Below are positions 1 to 7,125 of a DNA stretch of 40,042 nucleotides, in pieces; position 1 is the stretch's first letter; each line of letters opens with the position of its first letter. Origin of the DNA: JBOGXF01 sp050694275 (lineage in GTDB: Bacteria > Actinomycetota > CADDZG01 > WHSQ01); the NCBI GenBank assembly GCA_050694275.1, contig JBOGXF010000022.1, forward strand, positions 1 through 40,042, in the 5' to 3' direction. The translations under genes were made by a program, and so were the position numbers. The notes beneath the pieces were generated by a model. The model ran no database searches and was not told the origin of the DNA. It saw nothing but the letters and a program-made list of their open reading frames with translations.

Positions 1-120
1 GCCTGGCGGAGGTGCGGAAGGGGGTGGTCGACACGACCCCCGGTTAGGCTTGATCCACCGTCACTGAGCCGCCTCAACTGGTGGATTTCGGTGAGCAACA
101 CTGGTGAATTTCGATGAGCG
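1..120. mobile_element. Possible end of an insertion sequence
   Basis: Bases 3-47 on the + strand read as the last 14 codons of a gene cut by the window edge, ending at TAG (45-47); the tail is too short to identify. Just behind it are two 21-base imperfect direct repeats, 77-97 and 100-120, identical at 18 of 21 positions (core TGGTGRATTTCGRTGAGC). An inverted pair ATCCACC (53-59) / GGTGGAT (80-86) overlaps them. A coding 3' end followed by short tandem repeats resembles the terminal repeats of IS21-type elements. No transposase domain is visible, so the assignment is a guess from layout and from the mobile-element border about 900 bases away. Confidence 0.3.
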
Positions 121-193
121 CCGGCAAAGGACGACCCCGAAGCTCCGGCTTGGCTTTCGGGACAGCCATCTTTGTCGGGCCGGGCTGACTTAA

Positions 194-535
194 CTACGTC
201 AGAAGGGCGTTCAGCTTGGCCAGAACCTCCTCGGTGACATCCGATGGCAGTCTCTCCTTGACCTCGGCTCGCCGGGCTTTCCAGTCGAGACTCTTAACCT
301 GATCTGCCAAGACCACGCCCGAGACACCAAGGCCTTCAGGGAGGGCGACCTCGAAGGGATAGTCCTTCACCACGCTCGTGATCGGACACATGATCGCGAG
401 CCCGACCTTGCGATTGTAAGAACCGGGCGACAACACGATCGCCGGGCGTCGTCCGCGCTGCTCGTGGCCGGTCCTCGGATCGAGGTTGACCCAGACGACG
501 TCGCCGCGCTCCGGCACCCGGGTCCGTGGCGTCAC
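194..535 (-). CDS. mazF: MazF/PemK-family toxin, endoribonuclease
   Basis: 113-residue protein with the MazF/PemK fold signature: an N-terminal RGDVVWVNLDP strand, then GRRPAIVLSP, and a middle block reading CPITS. Members of this family cut single-stranded mRNA at short sequences and stop growth unless neutralised by the partner antitoxin. Length is normal (110-120). Its ATG overlaps the stop of the antitoxin gene by four bases (ATGA, 532-535), so the two are translationally coupled with the antitoxin first, as is usual. It sits at the edge of what looks like an integrated element, consistent with a stabilising toxin-antitoxin module. Confidence 0.93.
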   Translation of the reverse strand: MTPRTRVPERGDVVWVNLDPRTGHEQRGRRPAIVLSPGSYNRKVGLAIMCPITSVVKDYPFEVALPEGLGVSGVVLADQVKSLDWKARRAEVKERLPSDVTEEVLAKLNALLT

Positions 536-771
536 CAGACCTCTCGTCCCACTCCCTCACCGGAGTCGACCTCGCCGTGAAGGTTCGCCTTGGAGACGCC
601 GGCGAGCAAGTCTTCGAGTTCGTACTTGCCTCGTATCGGTGTCGCGATCAGCTTTCCCCGCACGACGCGAAAGTCGACGACCGAGCCAGCGCTAACGCCG
701 GAGTCTTCGGCGAGCGCCTTGGGGATGCGAAGCCCGAGGCTGTTTCCCCACTTCTGTATCCGAATCTCCAT
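532..771 (-). CDS. mazE: MazE-family antitoxin (AbrB/SpoVT-type DNA-binding domain)
   Basis: 79-residue protein beginning MEIRIQKWGNSLGLRIPKAL, the swapped-hairpin AbrB/MazE DNA-binding domain; the acidic C-terminal half would wrap the toxin. The ATG at 771 is chosen over a GTG two codons upstream because GGAGG lies five bases before it. MazE proteins bind and neutralise MazF and repress their own promoter. A TATAGT -10 box lies about 27 bases upstream, and two GGACGCGCG repeats precede it. First gene of a two-gene unit with the toxin. Confidence 0.92.
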   Translation of the reverse strand: MEIRIQKWGNSLGLRIPKALAEDSGVSAGSVVDFRVVRGKLIATPIRGKYELEDLLAGVSKANLHGEVDSGEGVGREVW

Positions 772-797
772 GGGCACCTCCGTCTGTATCTACAATG

Positions 798-829
798 ACT
801 ATACCGCCTGGACGCGCGTTGGACGCGCG
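798..829 (-). promoter_or_regulatory. Candidate mazEF promoter with tandem operator repeats
   Basis: On the minus strand a TATAGT box (803-798) lies 27 bases before the mazE ATG, leaving room for a short leader containing the ribosome binding site. Upstream of the box the nonamer GGACGCGCG occurs twice (810-818 and 821-829), 11 bases apart, one helical turn. This spacing suits an autoregulatory MazE/MazEF operator, but no -35 box is clear. Confidence 0.4.
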
Positions 830-837
830 AGAACGAA

Positions 838-929
838 AAACGACGAAAGGCGACGACAGATCGGGGTCCGAAACTGCTCATCTACCAGGAGAGGTGCAAG
901 GTTTCGAGCAACGTTGAGAAACGACGAAA
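838..929 (+). repeat. Paired direct repeats beside the tRNA fragment
   Basis: The 11-mer AAACGACGAAA occurs at 838-848 and 919-929, 81 bases apart, in the non-coding stretch just left of the tRNA fragment. Short direct repeats flanking an integration core are typical arm-type binding sites of tyrosine recombinases; that role is inferred. This is the only structured sequence seen between mazE and the tRNA fragment. Confidence 0.4.
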
Positions 930-945
930 AGACCCCTCGAACGAA

Positions 946-990
946 CTCATAACCCGGAGGTCGCGGGTTCAAATCCCGCCCCTGCAACCA
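946..990 (+). other. 3' fragment of tRNA-Met (CAT), probable attachment site
   Basis: Bases 946-990 read as the 3' part of a tRNA: anticodon loop CTCATAA (946-952, anticodon CAT), the strand CCCGG, variable region, T arm GCGGG-TTCAAAT-CCCGC, acceptor strand CCCTGCA, discriminator A and encoded CCA. The CATAACCC start and ...GCA-A-CCA end resemble initiator tRNA. The 5' half is absent: nothing upstream pairs with the anticodon stem (GAA where GGG is needed) or forms the 5' acceptor strand. A fragment running from the anticodon loop to CCA is the usual remnant left where an element integrated into a tRNA gene; the intact copy should lie beyond the left edge. Confidence 0.75.
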
Positions 991-992
991 AC

Positions 993-1016
993 GAAGCCCC
1001 TGGGGACAGGGGCTTC
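993..1016 (+). terminator. Hairpin terminator behind the tRNA fragment
   Basis: GAAGCCCC (993-1000) and GGGGCTTC (1009-1016) form a perfect 8-bp stem with an 8-base loop, starting two bases after the CCA end. It looks like the native terminator of the tRNA gene that supplied the attachment site. Between it and the next gene (1017-1198) I see no gene, only unassigned sequence. Confidence 0.6.
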
Positions 1017-1198
1017 ATCCGCTCTTTCGGCCGTTAACCACATCAGATGTGGCCGGCGGCCAAAAGAGTTGCGCCCGGGTCGGTTAGAGTAATTGGACAG
1101 ACTCTGTAGGTGATCTGCAGGTATCGATCCGCCCCGTGGAAGTCTCGATGGTCGGCCTGCGCGCGCTGCGGACGGCAATCCGAAACAGAGGTGACCGA

Positions 1199-1537
1199 AT
1201 GGAACCGAACGAGATCGTTTGGGAGGGAAAGGTGGGCGACATCTCCCTCCGGGTCGGCGTGCATCATGCCGAACGGATCCTCGCCGAGTGGGACACCGCC
1301 CACGGTCGACGTCATAAGGTGGCCGATTCGATCGAGGAGTTTGAACGCGCGGTTCTCTTTCAGATCCTGCTCGGAGCGGGCGAGACCGACACCGCCGCCA
1401 CCGCCGAGGTCCTCGAGGCGGTCAAGGCGGCGGCGGCGGAACGACCCCGTCCTCAGCAAACCGCCGCCCCCCGGCGCCGCAAGGGGCCCAAGGCACGCAG
1501 GCACCGAAAGTCCCGCCGCCCCCCGCTTCGTCCCTGA
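1199..1537 (+). CDS. Small protein of unknown function, basic C-terminus
   Basis: 112-residue reading frame with the strong third-position G/C bias of neighbouring genes, so probably real. The ATG at 1199 is preferred over an in-frame ATG at 1136 because AGAGGTG lies just upstream. The N-terminal two thirds (MEPNEIVWEGKVGDISLRVG...) look globular with a helix around FERAVLFQILLGAGE; the last 30 residues are rich in Arg, Lys and Pro and likely bind nucleic acid or are disordered. No family recognised. It is the first gene on the chromosomal side of the attachment site and stands 57 bases before the hydrolase gene. Confidence 0.55.
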   Translation: MEPNEIVWEGKVGDISLRVGVHHAERILAEWDTAHGRRHKVADSIEEFERAVLFQILLGAGETDTAATAEVLEAVKAAAAERPRPQQTAAPRRRKGPKARRHRKSRRPPLRP

Positions 1538-1594
1538 TCCCCGGCGCCTAAGAGGCTCGGCGGCATAGTCCTCTCGGCGGGATACTCGCGACGC

Positions 1595-2362
1595 ATGGAA
1601 ACCAAAGTCATCGAGATCGGCTCGCGCCCGACGCGCCTCTTCGATGCAGGGGACGGCCATCCGGTCGTCGTGCTGCACGGGTGGGGGGGCCGCATCGAGT
1701 CGATGGCGCCGGTGGTCTCCTGCCTCACGTCGCAGTTCCGGGTCGTCGCACTCGATCTGCCCGGCTTCGGTGAGTCGCCGGTCCCGGATGGTGCGTGGGG
1801 CTCGCCCGACTACGCCGAGTTCGTGAGGGACGTTCTCGCCCTCCTCGACATCGAGAGGGCCCATTTCGTCGGGCATTCCTTCGGGGCGAAGACCGCGATC
1901 TGCGTTGCCGCCACTCACGGATCGCTGGTCGACAAGCTGATCTTGGTCGGTTCGCCGGGAATCAGGCGCGCGCCCTCGATGAAGGTGAGGCTCAAGCGGC
2001 TCGCATCGCGAGTCGGGCGCGCCGCGGGCGCGCTCGGTCCCCCCGGACGGGCGCTCCGAGGCGCACTGTACGGGCGTCTTGCGTCGCAGGACTATCGCGA
2101 CGCCGGGCCCCTGCGACCCGTCCTCGTCACCGTCGTGAACGAAGATCTGGCACCGATGATGTCCCGTATCCACTCGCCGACGCTGCTTGTGTGGGGGACC
2201 GAGGACGACGCGGTTCCCGTGGCGCAGGCGCGCGCCATGGAGCGGATCATCCCCGACGCCGGACTCGTGCTGTTTGAGGGCGCCGGCCATTTCGCTTATC
2301 TCGACGAGCCGGATCGGTTCTGCCGGGTGATGCGCCACTTCTTCGGCTCGCCGGTGGACTGA
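1595..2362 (+). CDS. Alpha/beta hydrolase
   Basis: 255-residue cytosolic protein of the alpha/beta-hydrolase fold. The oxyanion-side HGWGG motif is at 28-32, the nucleophile elbow GHSFG puts the serine at 95, the acid is Asp204 or 205 (GTEDDAVP) and the histidine is 232 (GAGHFAYLDEP), so the triad is complete. Substrate cannot be read from sequence. Its TGA overlaps the ATG of the MurF-like ligase by one base (TGATG at 2360-2364), and D-Ala-D-Ala ligase follows, so it probably acts on a product or precursor of that cell-wall pathway: a peptide, ester or amide hydrolase is plausible. An ordinary esterase role remains possible. Confidence 0.88.
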   Translation: METKVIEIGSRPTRLFDAGDGHPVVVLHGWGGRIESMAPVVSCLTSQFRVVALDLPGFGESPVPDGAWGSPDYAEFVRDVLALLDIERAHFVGHSFGAKTAICVAATHGSLVDKLILVGSPGIRRAPSMKVRLKRLASRVGRAAGALGPPGRALRGALYGRLASQDYRDAGPLRPVLVTVVNEDLAPMMSRIHSPTLLVWGTEDDAVPVAQARAMERIIPDAGLVLFEGAGHFAYLDEPDRFCRVMRHFFGSPVD

Positions 2363-3885
2363 TGGACTTCCAGGATCCCTACTACGGCTACTCGCTGATC
2401 CTGCGGATCATCGTCTTCGGTCTCGTGCCCGCGTTCGCGATCCTTCAGGCGGTCCGGCTGCGTCGCGCGCTTCACGTCTTTCAGCTCGAGGGCTACAAGC
2501 GAGCACGTTTCCTTGCGTGGTGCCGACAGCATCCCGAGCGGGCCCGCTTCCTGCGTCCGAACACGTCCAAGAAACCGCTGGTGATGACCGGACGGGCGTG
2601 GCGCATCCTCGCGGTCGCGGTCGCGCTCGTCGTTGTCGCGACTCTCGTGCTGCCCGGGATCGCTCACCTGACGCTTGGCGGATGGCCCGCCGACGTCGCG
2701 ACATGGGGGATCGTGACCATGCTCTTGGTCGTGTTCGTGCCGCAGCTCCTCATCGTGTCGGACGCGCTCCTCTCGCCGACACAGAAGGCGATCAACGCCC
2801 GCTACCTCGGGACCGCCAGGCGAAAGCTGGACGATGTCGCGCCCACGGTCGTTGGGGTCACCGGCTCGTTCGGCAAGACCTCAACCAAGGCAGTGATCGC
2901 TGCGCTGCTCCCCGACGCGCTCGCCACCCCGTCATCGTTCAACACCCCGCTGGGGGTGTCGCGCGCGGTCAACGAGAATCTGGACAGCCGCCATCGCTTT
3001 TTCGTCGTTGAGATGGGCGCGTATGGAGTGGGTGAGATCGCCGAGCTGTGTGACTTCGTCCACCACCGCATCGGAGTCCTGACGGCGATCGGTCCGGCGC
3101 ACCTCGAGCGCTTCGGCTCGCTCGACAACATCCGGGCCGCAAAGTACGAGATCGTCGAGACGCTTCCCGAGGACGGCGTCGCGATCATGAACTGTGACGA
3201 TCCGGAGGTGCGCGCGCTTGCCGACGCGACGACGCAGGTTGAGGTCGTTCGCTTCGGGCTAGATCCGTCCGGCTCCCCCGATGTCACCGCAAGCGGCGTC
3301 GAGGTGGGTCCCGAGGGATCGTCGTTCACGATCGTCGAGCGCGCCACGGAGGGCGAGCTTCCGGTGCGCACTCGCTTGCTCGGCCGGCACTCCTTGGGGC
3401 ACGTTCTCGGCGGAGTCGCGGTCGCACGCGCCGCCGGCATCCGGCTCGCAGAGCTGGCCGGTCCGCTCGCGTCGATCCAACCGGTCGAGCATCGCCTGCA
3501 ACTCCTCGACGGCACCGGCGGGATCACCGTGATCGACGACGCGTACAACTCGAACCCCGACGGCGCGGCGGCCGCGCTCGAGGTCCTCGCGGCGATGCCG
3601 GGGGAGCGCAAGGTCGTGGTGACTCCCGGGATCATCGAGCTCGGCCCCCTTCAGCACGACGCCAACGAGGCCCTCGGGAGGCACGCCGGGAGCGTTGCCG
3701 ATACCGTGATCGTCGTCGCGCGGCTCAACCGCGACGCGCTCTCCGCGGGGGCTCGAGGGGCCGGGGGGGCCGAGGTCGTCCTGGTCGACTCTCTCGCCGA
3801 GGCCCGGGGCCATCTTCGGCGACTCCTGCGTCCCGGCGACGTCGTCCTGTTCGAGAACGACCTCCCCGACCAATACGAGGGATAG
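2362..3885 (+). CDS. Membrane-anchored MurF-like Mur ligase
   Basis: 507-residue ATP-dependent amide ligase of the Mur family. Three predicted membrane segments (about 10-30, 80-100, 112-133) precede the ligase core, which standard MurF lacks. The P-loop GVTGSFGKTST is at 165-175, the carbamylated-lysine region near Lys261, and the MurF-specific DDAYNSNPDG at 392-401. MurF joins D-Ala-D-Ala to the UDP-MurNAc-tripeptide. The protein lies outside a dcw cluster, in one unit with an alpha/beta hydrolase (one-base overlap) and D-Ala-D-Ala ligase, so it may be a paralogue making or attaching a D-Ala-D-Ala-type dipeptide at the membrane. Whether it is the cell's only MurF cannot be told here. Confidence 0.85.
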   Translation: MDFQDPYYGYSLILRIIVFGLVPAFAILQAVRLRRALHVFQLEGYKRARFLAWCRQHPERARFLRPNTSKKPLVMTGRAWRILAVAVALVVVATLVLPGIAHLTLGGWPADVATWGIVTMLLVVFVPQLLIVSDALLSPTQKAINARYLGTARRKLDDVAPTVVGVTGSFGKTSTKAVIAALLPDALATPSSFNTPLGVSRAVNENLDSRHRFFVVEMGAYGVGEIAELCDFVHHRIGVLTAIGPAHLERFGSLDNIRAAKYEIVETLPEDGVAIMNCDDPEVRALADATTQVEVVRFGLDPSGSPDVTASGVEVGPEGSSFTIVERATEGELPVRTRLLGRHSLGHVLGGVAVARAAGIRLAELAGPLASIQPVEHRLQLLDGTGGITVIDDAYNSNPDGAAAALEVLAAMPGERKVVVTPGIIELGPLQHDANEALGRHAGSVADTVIVVARLNRDALSAGARGAGGAEVVLVDSLAEARGHLRRLLRPGDVVLFENDLPDQYEG

Positions 3886-3922
3886 CACCGAAGGGGGCGC
3901 GGGGCCGGACACGACCGCCCAC

Positions 3923-3928
3923 TAGGAT
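3923..3928 (+). promoter_or_regulatory. -10 box for ddl, leaderless spacing
   Basis: TAGGAT lies exactly six bases before the ddl ATG (3935), placing the expected transcription start on or next to the A of ATG. No Shine-Dalgarno sequence is seen in the 49-base gap. Ddl may therefore also be transcribed separately from the MurF-like gene. Confidence 0.5.
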
Positions 3929-3934
3929 GCGGCC

Positions 3935-5113
3935 ATGAGCAGGCAGCGTGTCGGCGTCATCTTCGGGGGCCGGTCGGTCGAGCACGACGTCTCGATCGTC
4001 ACCGGTCATCAGGTCATGGAGGCCCTCGTGGGCAGGCACGAGGTGGTGCCGATCTACATCACCAAGGAGGGGCGGTGGCTCACCTCGCCCGGCCTCGACG
4101 ACCTCGACGTCTATCGCGCGGGTCGCTGGGGTGACGTCGGCGAGGATGCATTCATCCCGCCGATCGCCGGCTACGGCGGCCTCTACGCTCCGGGCGGGCG
4201 GCTCAGGAGGGGCCGCATGATCCCACTCGACGTCGTCGTCCCTGCGATCCACGGGACCTTCGGCGAGGACGGGACTCTCCAGGGTCTGCTCGAGCTCGCC
4301 GACCTGCCCTATGTCGGCTCCGGCATGACCGGCTCGGCCGCCGGCATGGACAAGGTCGCGATGAAAGCGTGCTTCCAATCCGCGGGGCTCCCGGTGGTGC
4401 CGCACACGCTCGTCTGGTCGGCGCAGGTCGAGACGGACGAGGGGGGCGTCATCGAAGAGATCGAGCGGACCATCGGCTATCCCGCGTTCGTCAAGCCCAC
4501 GCGTCTCGGATCGAGCGTTGGAATCGGCAAGGCAACCGATCGAGCGACGCTCGCGGACGCGCTCGACGTCGCCCGGAACTACGACCGGCGCATCCTCGTG
4601 GAGACCGCGATGGAAGGCTGCATCGAGGTCAACTGCTCGGTCATAGGCAGCTCGGCGCGTGGGACGAGGGCGAGCGTGTGCGAGCAACCCGTGCCGTGGG
4701 AGGAGTTCTTGTCCTTCGAGGACAAGTACGTGCGTGGAGGCAAGGGCGCAAAGACGGCCGGCATGGCCGGACAGGAGCGGCGTATCCCGGCCCCCATCCC
4801 CGAGGCGCTCACCAAACAGGTGCAGGAGAACGCTATCAGGGCCTTCGAGGCAATCGATGCGAGTGGCGTCGCCCGGATCGACTCCTTCGTGAGAGCCGAG
4901 ACCGACGAGTCCTGGGTCATGGAGATAAACACGGTTCCGGGATCGTTCTCCTTCTACCTGTGGGAGGCCACAGGCCCAGGTGTGAAGTTCGACGAATTGA
5001 TGGACGAGCTGATCGACATTGCACTGGAGACTCACCGGACCAAGTCCCAGTTGATGTTCACGTACGACTCGTCGATATTGCAACGCGAGCCCGGAGCGAA
5101 GACGGGTGGCTGA
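3935..5113 (+). CDS. ddl: D-alanine--D-alanine ligase
   Basis: 392-residue ATP-grasp enzyme. The N-terminal GVIFGGRSVEHDVSI is the Ddl signature, HGTFGEDGTLQG forms the substrate-binding helix region, and MEINTVPGSFSFYLWE near the C-terminus carries the Mg-binding Glu and Asn. It joins two D-alanines using ATP to give the dipeptide used by MurF. At 392 residues it is longer than E. coli DdlB (306) and nearer actinobacterial forms. It follows the MurF-like ligase by 49 bases, matching their consecutive reactions. Its end overlaps the GTG of the sigma-factor gene by eight bases. A -10 box six bases upstream suggests its own leaderless promoter. Confidence 0.95.
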   Translation: MSRQRVGVIFGGRSVEHDVSIVTGHQVMEALVGRHEVVPIYITKEGRWLTSPGLDDLDVYRAGRWGDVGEDAFIPPIAGYGGLYAPGGRLRRGRMIPLDVVVPAIHGTFGEDGTLQGLLELADLPYVGSGMTGSAAGMDKVAMKACFQSAGLPVVPHTLVWSAQVETDEGGVIEEIERTIGYPAFVKPTRLGSSVGIGKATDRATLADALDVARNYDRRILVETAMEGCIEVNCSVIGSSARGTRASVCEQPVPWEEFLSFEDKYVRGGKGAKTAGMAGQERRIPAPIPEALTKQVQENAIRAFEAIDASGVARIDSFVRAETDESWVMEINTVPGSFSFYLWEATGPGVKFDELMDELIDIALETHRTKSQLMFTYDSSILQREPGAKTGG

Positions 5114-5750
5114 ATCGGCGGCGCGCCTCACGCGAGAGGATCGAGAGCGTTTTCAGCGCGACGCGCTGCCTCTGCTCGACTCGCTCTACGGCGCGGCGCT
5201 GCGCATGACCCGTAATCCGGCCGACGCCGAGGACCTCGTCCAGGAGACAATGCTGCGAGCCTATCGAGCGTTCGATCGCTTCGAACCGGGCACGAATCTC
5301 AAGGCATGGTTGTTCCGCATCCTCACGAACGCGTACATCAACGTTTACCGGAAGAAGCACCGCGAGCCGAGAAAGGTGTCCCACGACGAAGTCGAGGATT
5401 TCGATCTCTACAACGAGATAAGAAAGCACGACCCAGAGTTCGCCACGACGCCGGAGAACATCGTGCTCGATTCGCTCGTCGACTCGGACATCATCGAGGC
5501 GATCGAGGATCTTCCCGAGCAGTTTCGCCTGGCCGTCGTCCTGTCCGACGTGGAGGGTTTCTCCTATGCAGAGATGGCCGAGATCATGGGGGTTCCGATG
5601 GGCACCGTCATGTCTCGGCTCCATCGGGGAAGAAAGGCGCTCCAGAAACGGTTATGGGAACTAGCGCGTGAACGCGGGATCGTTAAGGGCCCGCTCCAGG
5701 AGACGACAGCCGACAGGGATGCAAGCAGTTCCAGGACGGGTGATACTTGA
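5106..5750 (+). CDS. ECF RNA polymerase sigma factor, SigR/SigH type
   Basis: 214-residue group IV sigma factor. Region 2 spans roughly 20-88 (ADAEDLVQETMLRAYRAF at 39-56, the core-binding and -10 helix) and region 4 roughly 132-183 (LPEQFRLAVVLSDVEGFSY, MGTVMSRLHRGRKAL). The pattern and the following HxxxCxxC anti-sigma match the SigR/RsrA and SigH/RshA pairs that control thiol-oxidative stress responses in Actinomycetota. The GTG at 5106 overlaps the ddl stop by eight bases; this start places MAESAARLT before region 2, a usual length. The last 25 residues are hydrophilic and probably disordered. Confidence 0.93.
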   Translation: MAESAARLTREDRERFQRDALPLLDSLYGAALRMTRNPADAEDLVQETMLRAYRAFDRFEPGTNLKAWLFRILTNAYINVYRKKHREPRKVSHDEVEDFDLYNEIRKHDPEFATTPENIVLDSLVDSDIIEAIEDLPEQFRLAVVLSDVEGFSYAEMAEIMGVPMGTVMSRLHRGRKALQKRLWELARERGIVKGPLQETTADRDASSSRTGDT

Positions 5751-5785
5751 GATGAGACCGGGATGCACCCGGTAGGCGGGGGAGC

Positions 5786-6019
5786 ATGAAAGAGCGTTGC
5801 CGTGAGGCCCTCGAGCAGGCCTACCTCTTCCTCGACGGCGAGGGGCTCTCCGACCAGGAGCGTCGGGACGTCGAGGCGCACCTCGAGGAGTGTGGTCCCT
5901 GCTGGGAACGCTACGGCCTCGAGCGGGAGGTCTCGGCGGTGGTGTCCCGTCTCAAGGGTTGCAGCCCATGCCCTGATGACCTCAAAGCTCGCATATCGGG
6001 CATGCTGCGCGAAGGCTAG
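5786..6019 (+). CDS. Zinc-binding anti-sigma factor (RsrA-like)
   Basis: 77-residue protein with the ZAS-type motif His32-x3-Cys36-x2-Cys39 (HLEECGPC) and another Cys at 5, the arrangement used by RsrA to hold zinc and, on oxidation, form a disulfide that releases its sigma factor. It lies 35 bases after the ECF sigma gene on the same strand, so it almost certainly binds and inhibits that factor. Two further Cys near the C-terminus (GCSPCP) may join redox sensing. The gap contains a 6-bp inverted repeat, ACCGGG/CCCGGT (5757-5773), which could slow transcription between the genes. Confidence 0.9.
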   Translation: MKERCREALEQAYLFLDGEGLSDQERRDVEAHLEECGPCWERYGLEREVSAVVSRLKGCSPCPDDLKARISGMLREG

Positions 6020-6142
6020 CCGCCTGATCCGCGTCGGAAGCATCTTCCATCCGCTCAGGTAATCGCTCAAACTGGTCGATACCCCTGATACGGACCAACT
6101 CGACGCCGCCCAGAGCGGCTCGGGCCGAGCGAGAGGAGCCTC

Positions 6143-6346
6143 GTGGCCGGCGACCCGGACGCGTACGTGAGCGACGATTACATCACCACCGGCGAGGTGG
6201 CGAAGATCCTGCGCGTCTCCCCCAAGACGGTCGCCCGCTGGGCCAAGGAGGGGAAGCTCCCTCACCTCGTGACGCTCGGCGGGCATCGACGATTCCCTGA
6301 AGGCGCCATCCGCGCCCTCGCACGCCGGCTCGAAGTCATCAGCTGA
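6143..6346 (+). CDS. bldC: BldC-type MerR-like DNA-binding regulator
   Basis: 67-residue protein made only of a MerR-type winged helix-turn-helix: helix-turn-helix about 14-35 (ITTGEVAKILRVSPKTVARW) and wing GGHRRF at 46-51. Size and sequence closely match actinobacterial BldC, which binds direct repeats cooperatively as a head-to-tail oligomer and represses development genes in Streptomyces. There is no effector domain. The GTG at 6143 is preceded by AGAGGAG. It stands alone, 123 bases after the anti-sigma gene. A role in sporulation is unproven here; such proteins also occur in non-sporulating relatives. Confidence 0.92.
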   Translation: MAGDPDAYVSDDYITTGEVAKILRVSPKTVARWAKEGKLPHLVTLGGHRRFPEGAIRALARRLEVIS

Positions 6347-6495
6347 CCGCCGGAGACCCGAAAACTCCCTTTGAAGTAGGGCGAGCCCGGCGATAAGGTT
6401 AGGGGGTGCGCTGTTCCTGACCGGCCTCAAGGGCCCTGCAAGAGAAGCGCACGAGGGCGAGAGAACTCTCCTAGCTGCAAGGACATGGTGCTCTA

Positions 6496-7125
6496 ATGGC
6501 ACGAACCAATCTTCATGAGCTGGCCAATCGTCTGTTGACTCAACTCAGCGAAATGTCCCGCGACGGCACCTTTGAAGGAAAGCTGCGCCAGGTCGCGACC
6601 GAGGCCGGACTGAACTCGGTCCGGAGCGCCGAGGCGATCAAGCTCCTGGAGGGAGCCGGCCGGATCGATGTCGTGCAGCGTGGTCGCCGGGGGCGGGACA
6701 CGATCATCGAGATCCTCTCAACCGACCGGGTGACCCTTGACGACGCCGAAGCGATGCTGCCGAGCCGGGCGGCCAAGCGAGCCGGACGCCTCAGCTACGA
6801 AGAGCTCGGACGGGCCGTGGTCGACCGGCTGCTGGAGCTGGGACGCGACGACGGGCTCCGGGCCGCGCAGGTCGAGGCTTTTGCCGCCGAGAACGTCCAG
6901 CACCGCACCCGCGTCGCCGAGCTCGAGGAGGCGCTCGAGGACGCCTCCCGGCGAGAAACCGACCTGCGGATCAAGCTCAAGACCGCCGAAGAGACCCTGT
7001 CGCGGGCGGAGGAGAACCTCCGCCGCGCGGTGGGCGACGAGCGCGTGCCCGGCGAGGCATCAACCCCGGTGGACGACGAGGACGCCCGCGCCGTGCTCGA
7101 CATCCTGAGGTCCGGGCGGGCTTGA
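6496..7125 (+). CDS. Winged-helix-like and coiled-coil protein, function unknown
   Basis: 209 residues. The first 75 residues resemble a winged-helix domain (LRQVATEAGLNSVRSAEAIK as helix-turn-helix, then GRRGRDTIIEIL as wing). Residues about 140-182 form a charged coiled coil (VAELEEALEDASRRETDLRI onward), and the C-terminus has a short acidic segment. I do not recognise the family; a DNA-binding, self-associating protein is likely. It ends TTGA, overlapping the TTG start of the enoyl-CoA hydratase gene, so the two are probably co-transcribed. The 149-base gap upstream shows no clear promoter. Confidence 0.7.
   Translation: MARTNLHELANRLLTQLSEMSRDGTFEGKLRQVATEAGLNSVRSAEAIKLLEGAGRIDVVQRGRRGRDTIIEILSTDRVTLDDAEAMLPSRAAKRAGRLSYEELGRAVVDRLLELGRDDGLRAAQVEAFAAENVQHRTRVAELEEALEDASRRETDLRIKLKTAEETLSRAEENLRRAVGDERVPGEASTPVDDEDARAVLDILRSGRA

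Noticed and set aside
799..987. A 62-codon minus-strand frame beginning MQGRDLNPRPPGYE
   Set aside because: Its N-terminal part is the reverse complement of the tRNA T arm and acceptor; this is a well-known false gene over tRNA ends.
895..990. A complete tRNA ending at 990, using TGCAAGG at 895-901 as the 5' acceptor strand
   Set aside because: The span would be 96 bases, no D arm forms and the anticodon stem cannot pair; only the 3' fragment is real.
3725..5131. A 468-codon minus-strand open frame
   Set aside because: It lies antisense to the end of the MurF-like gene and all of ddl, has no domain pattern and is a by-product of high GC codon bias.
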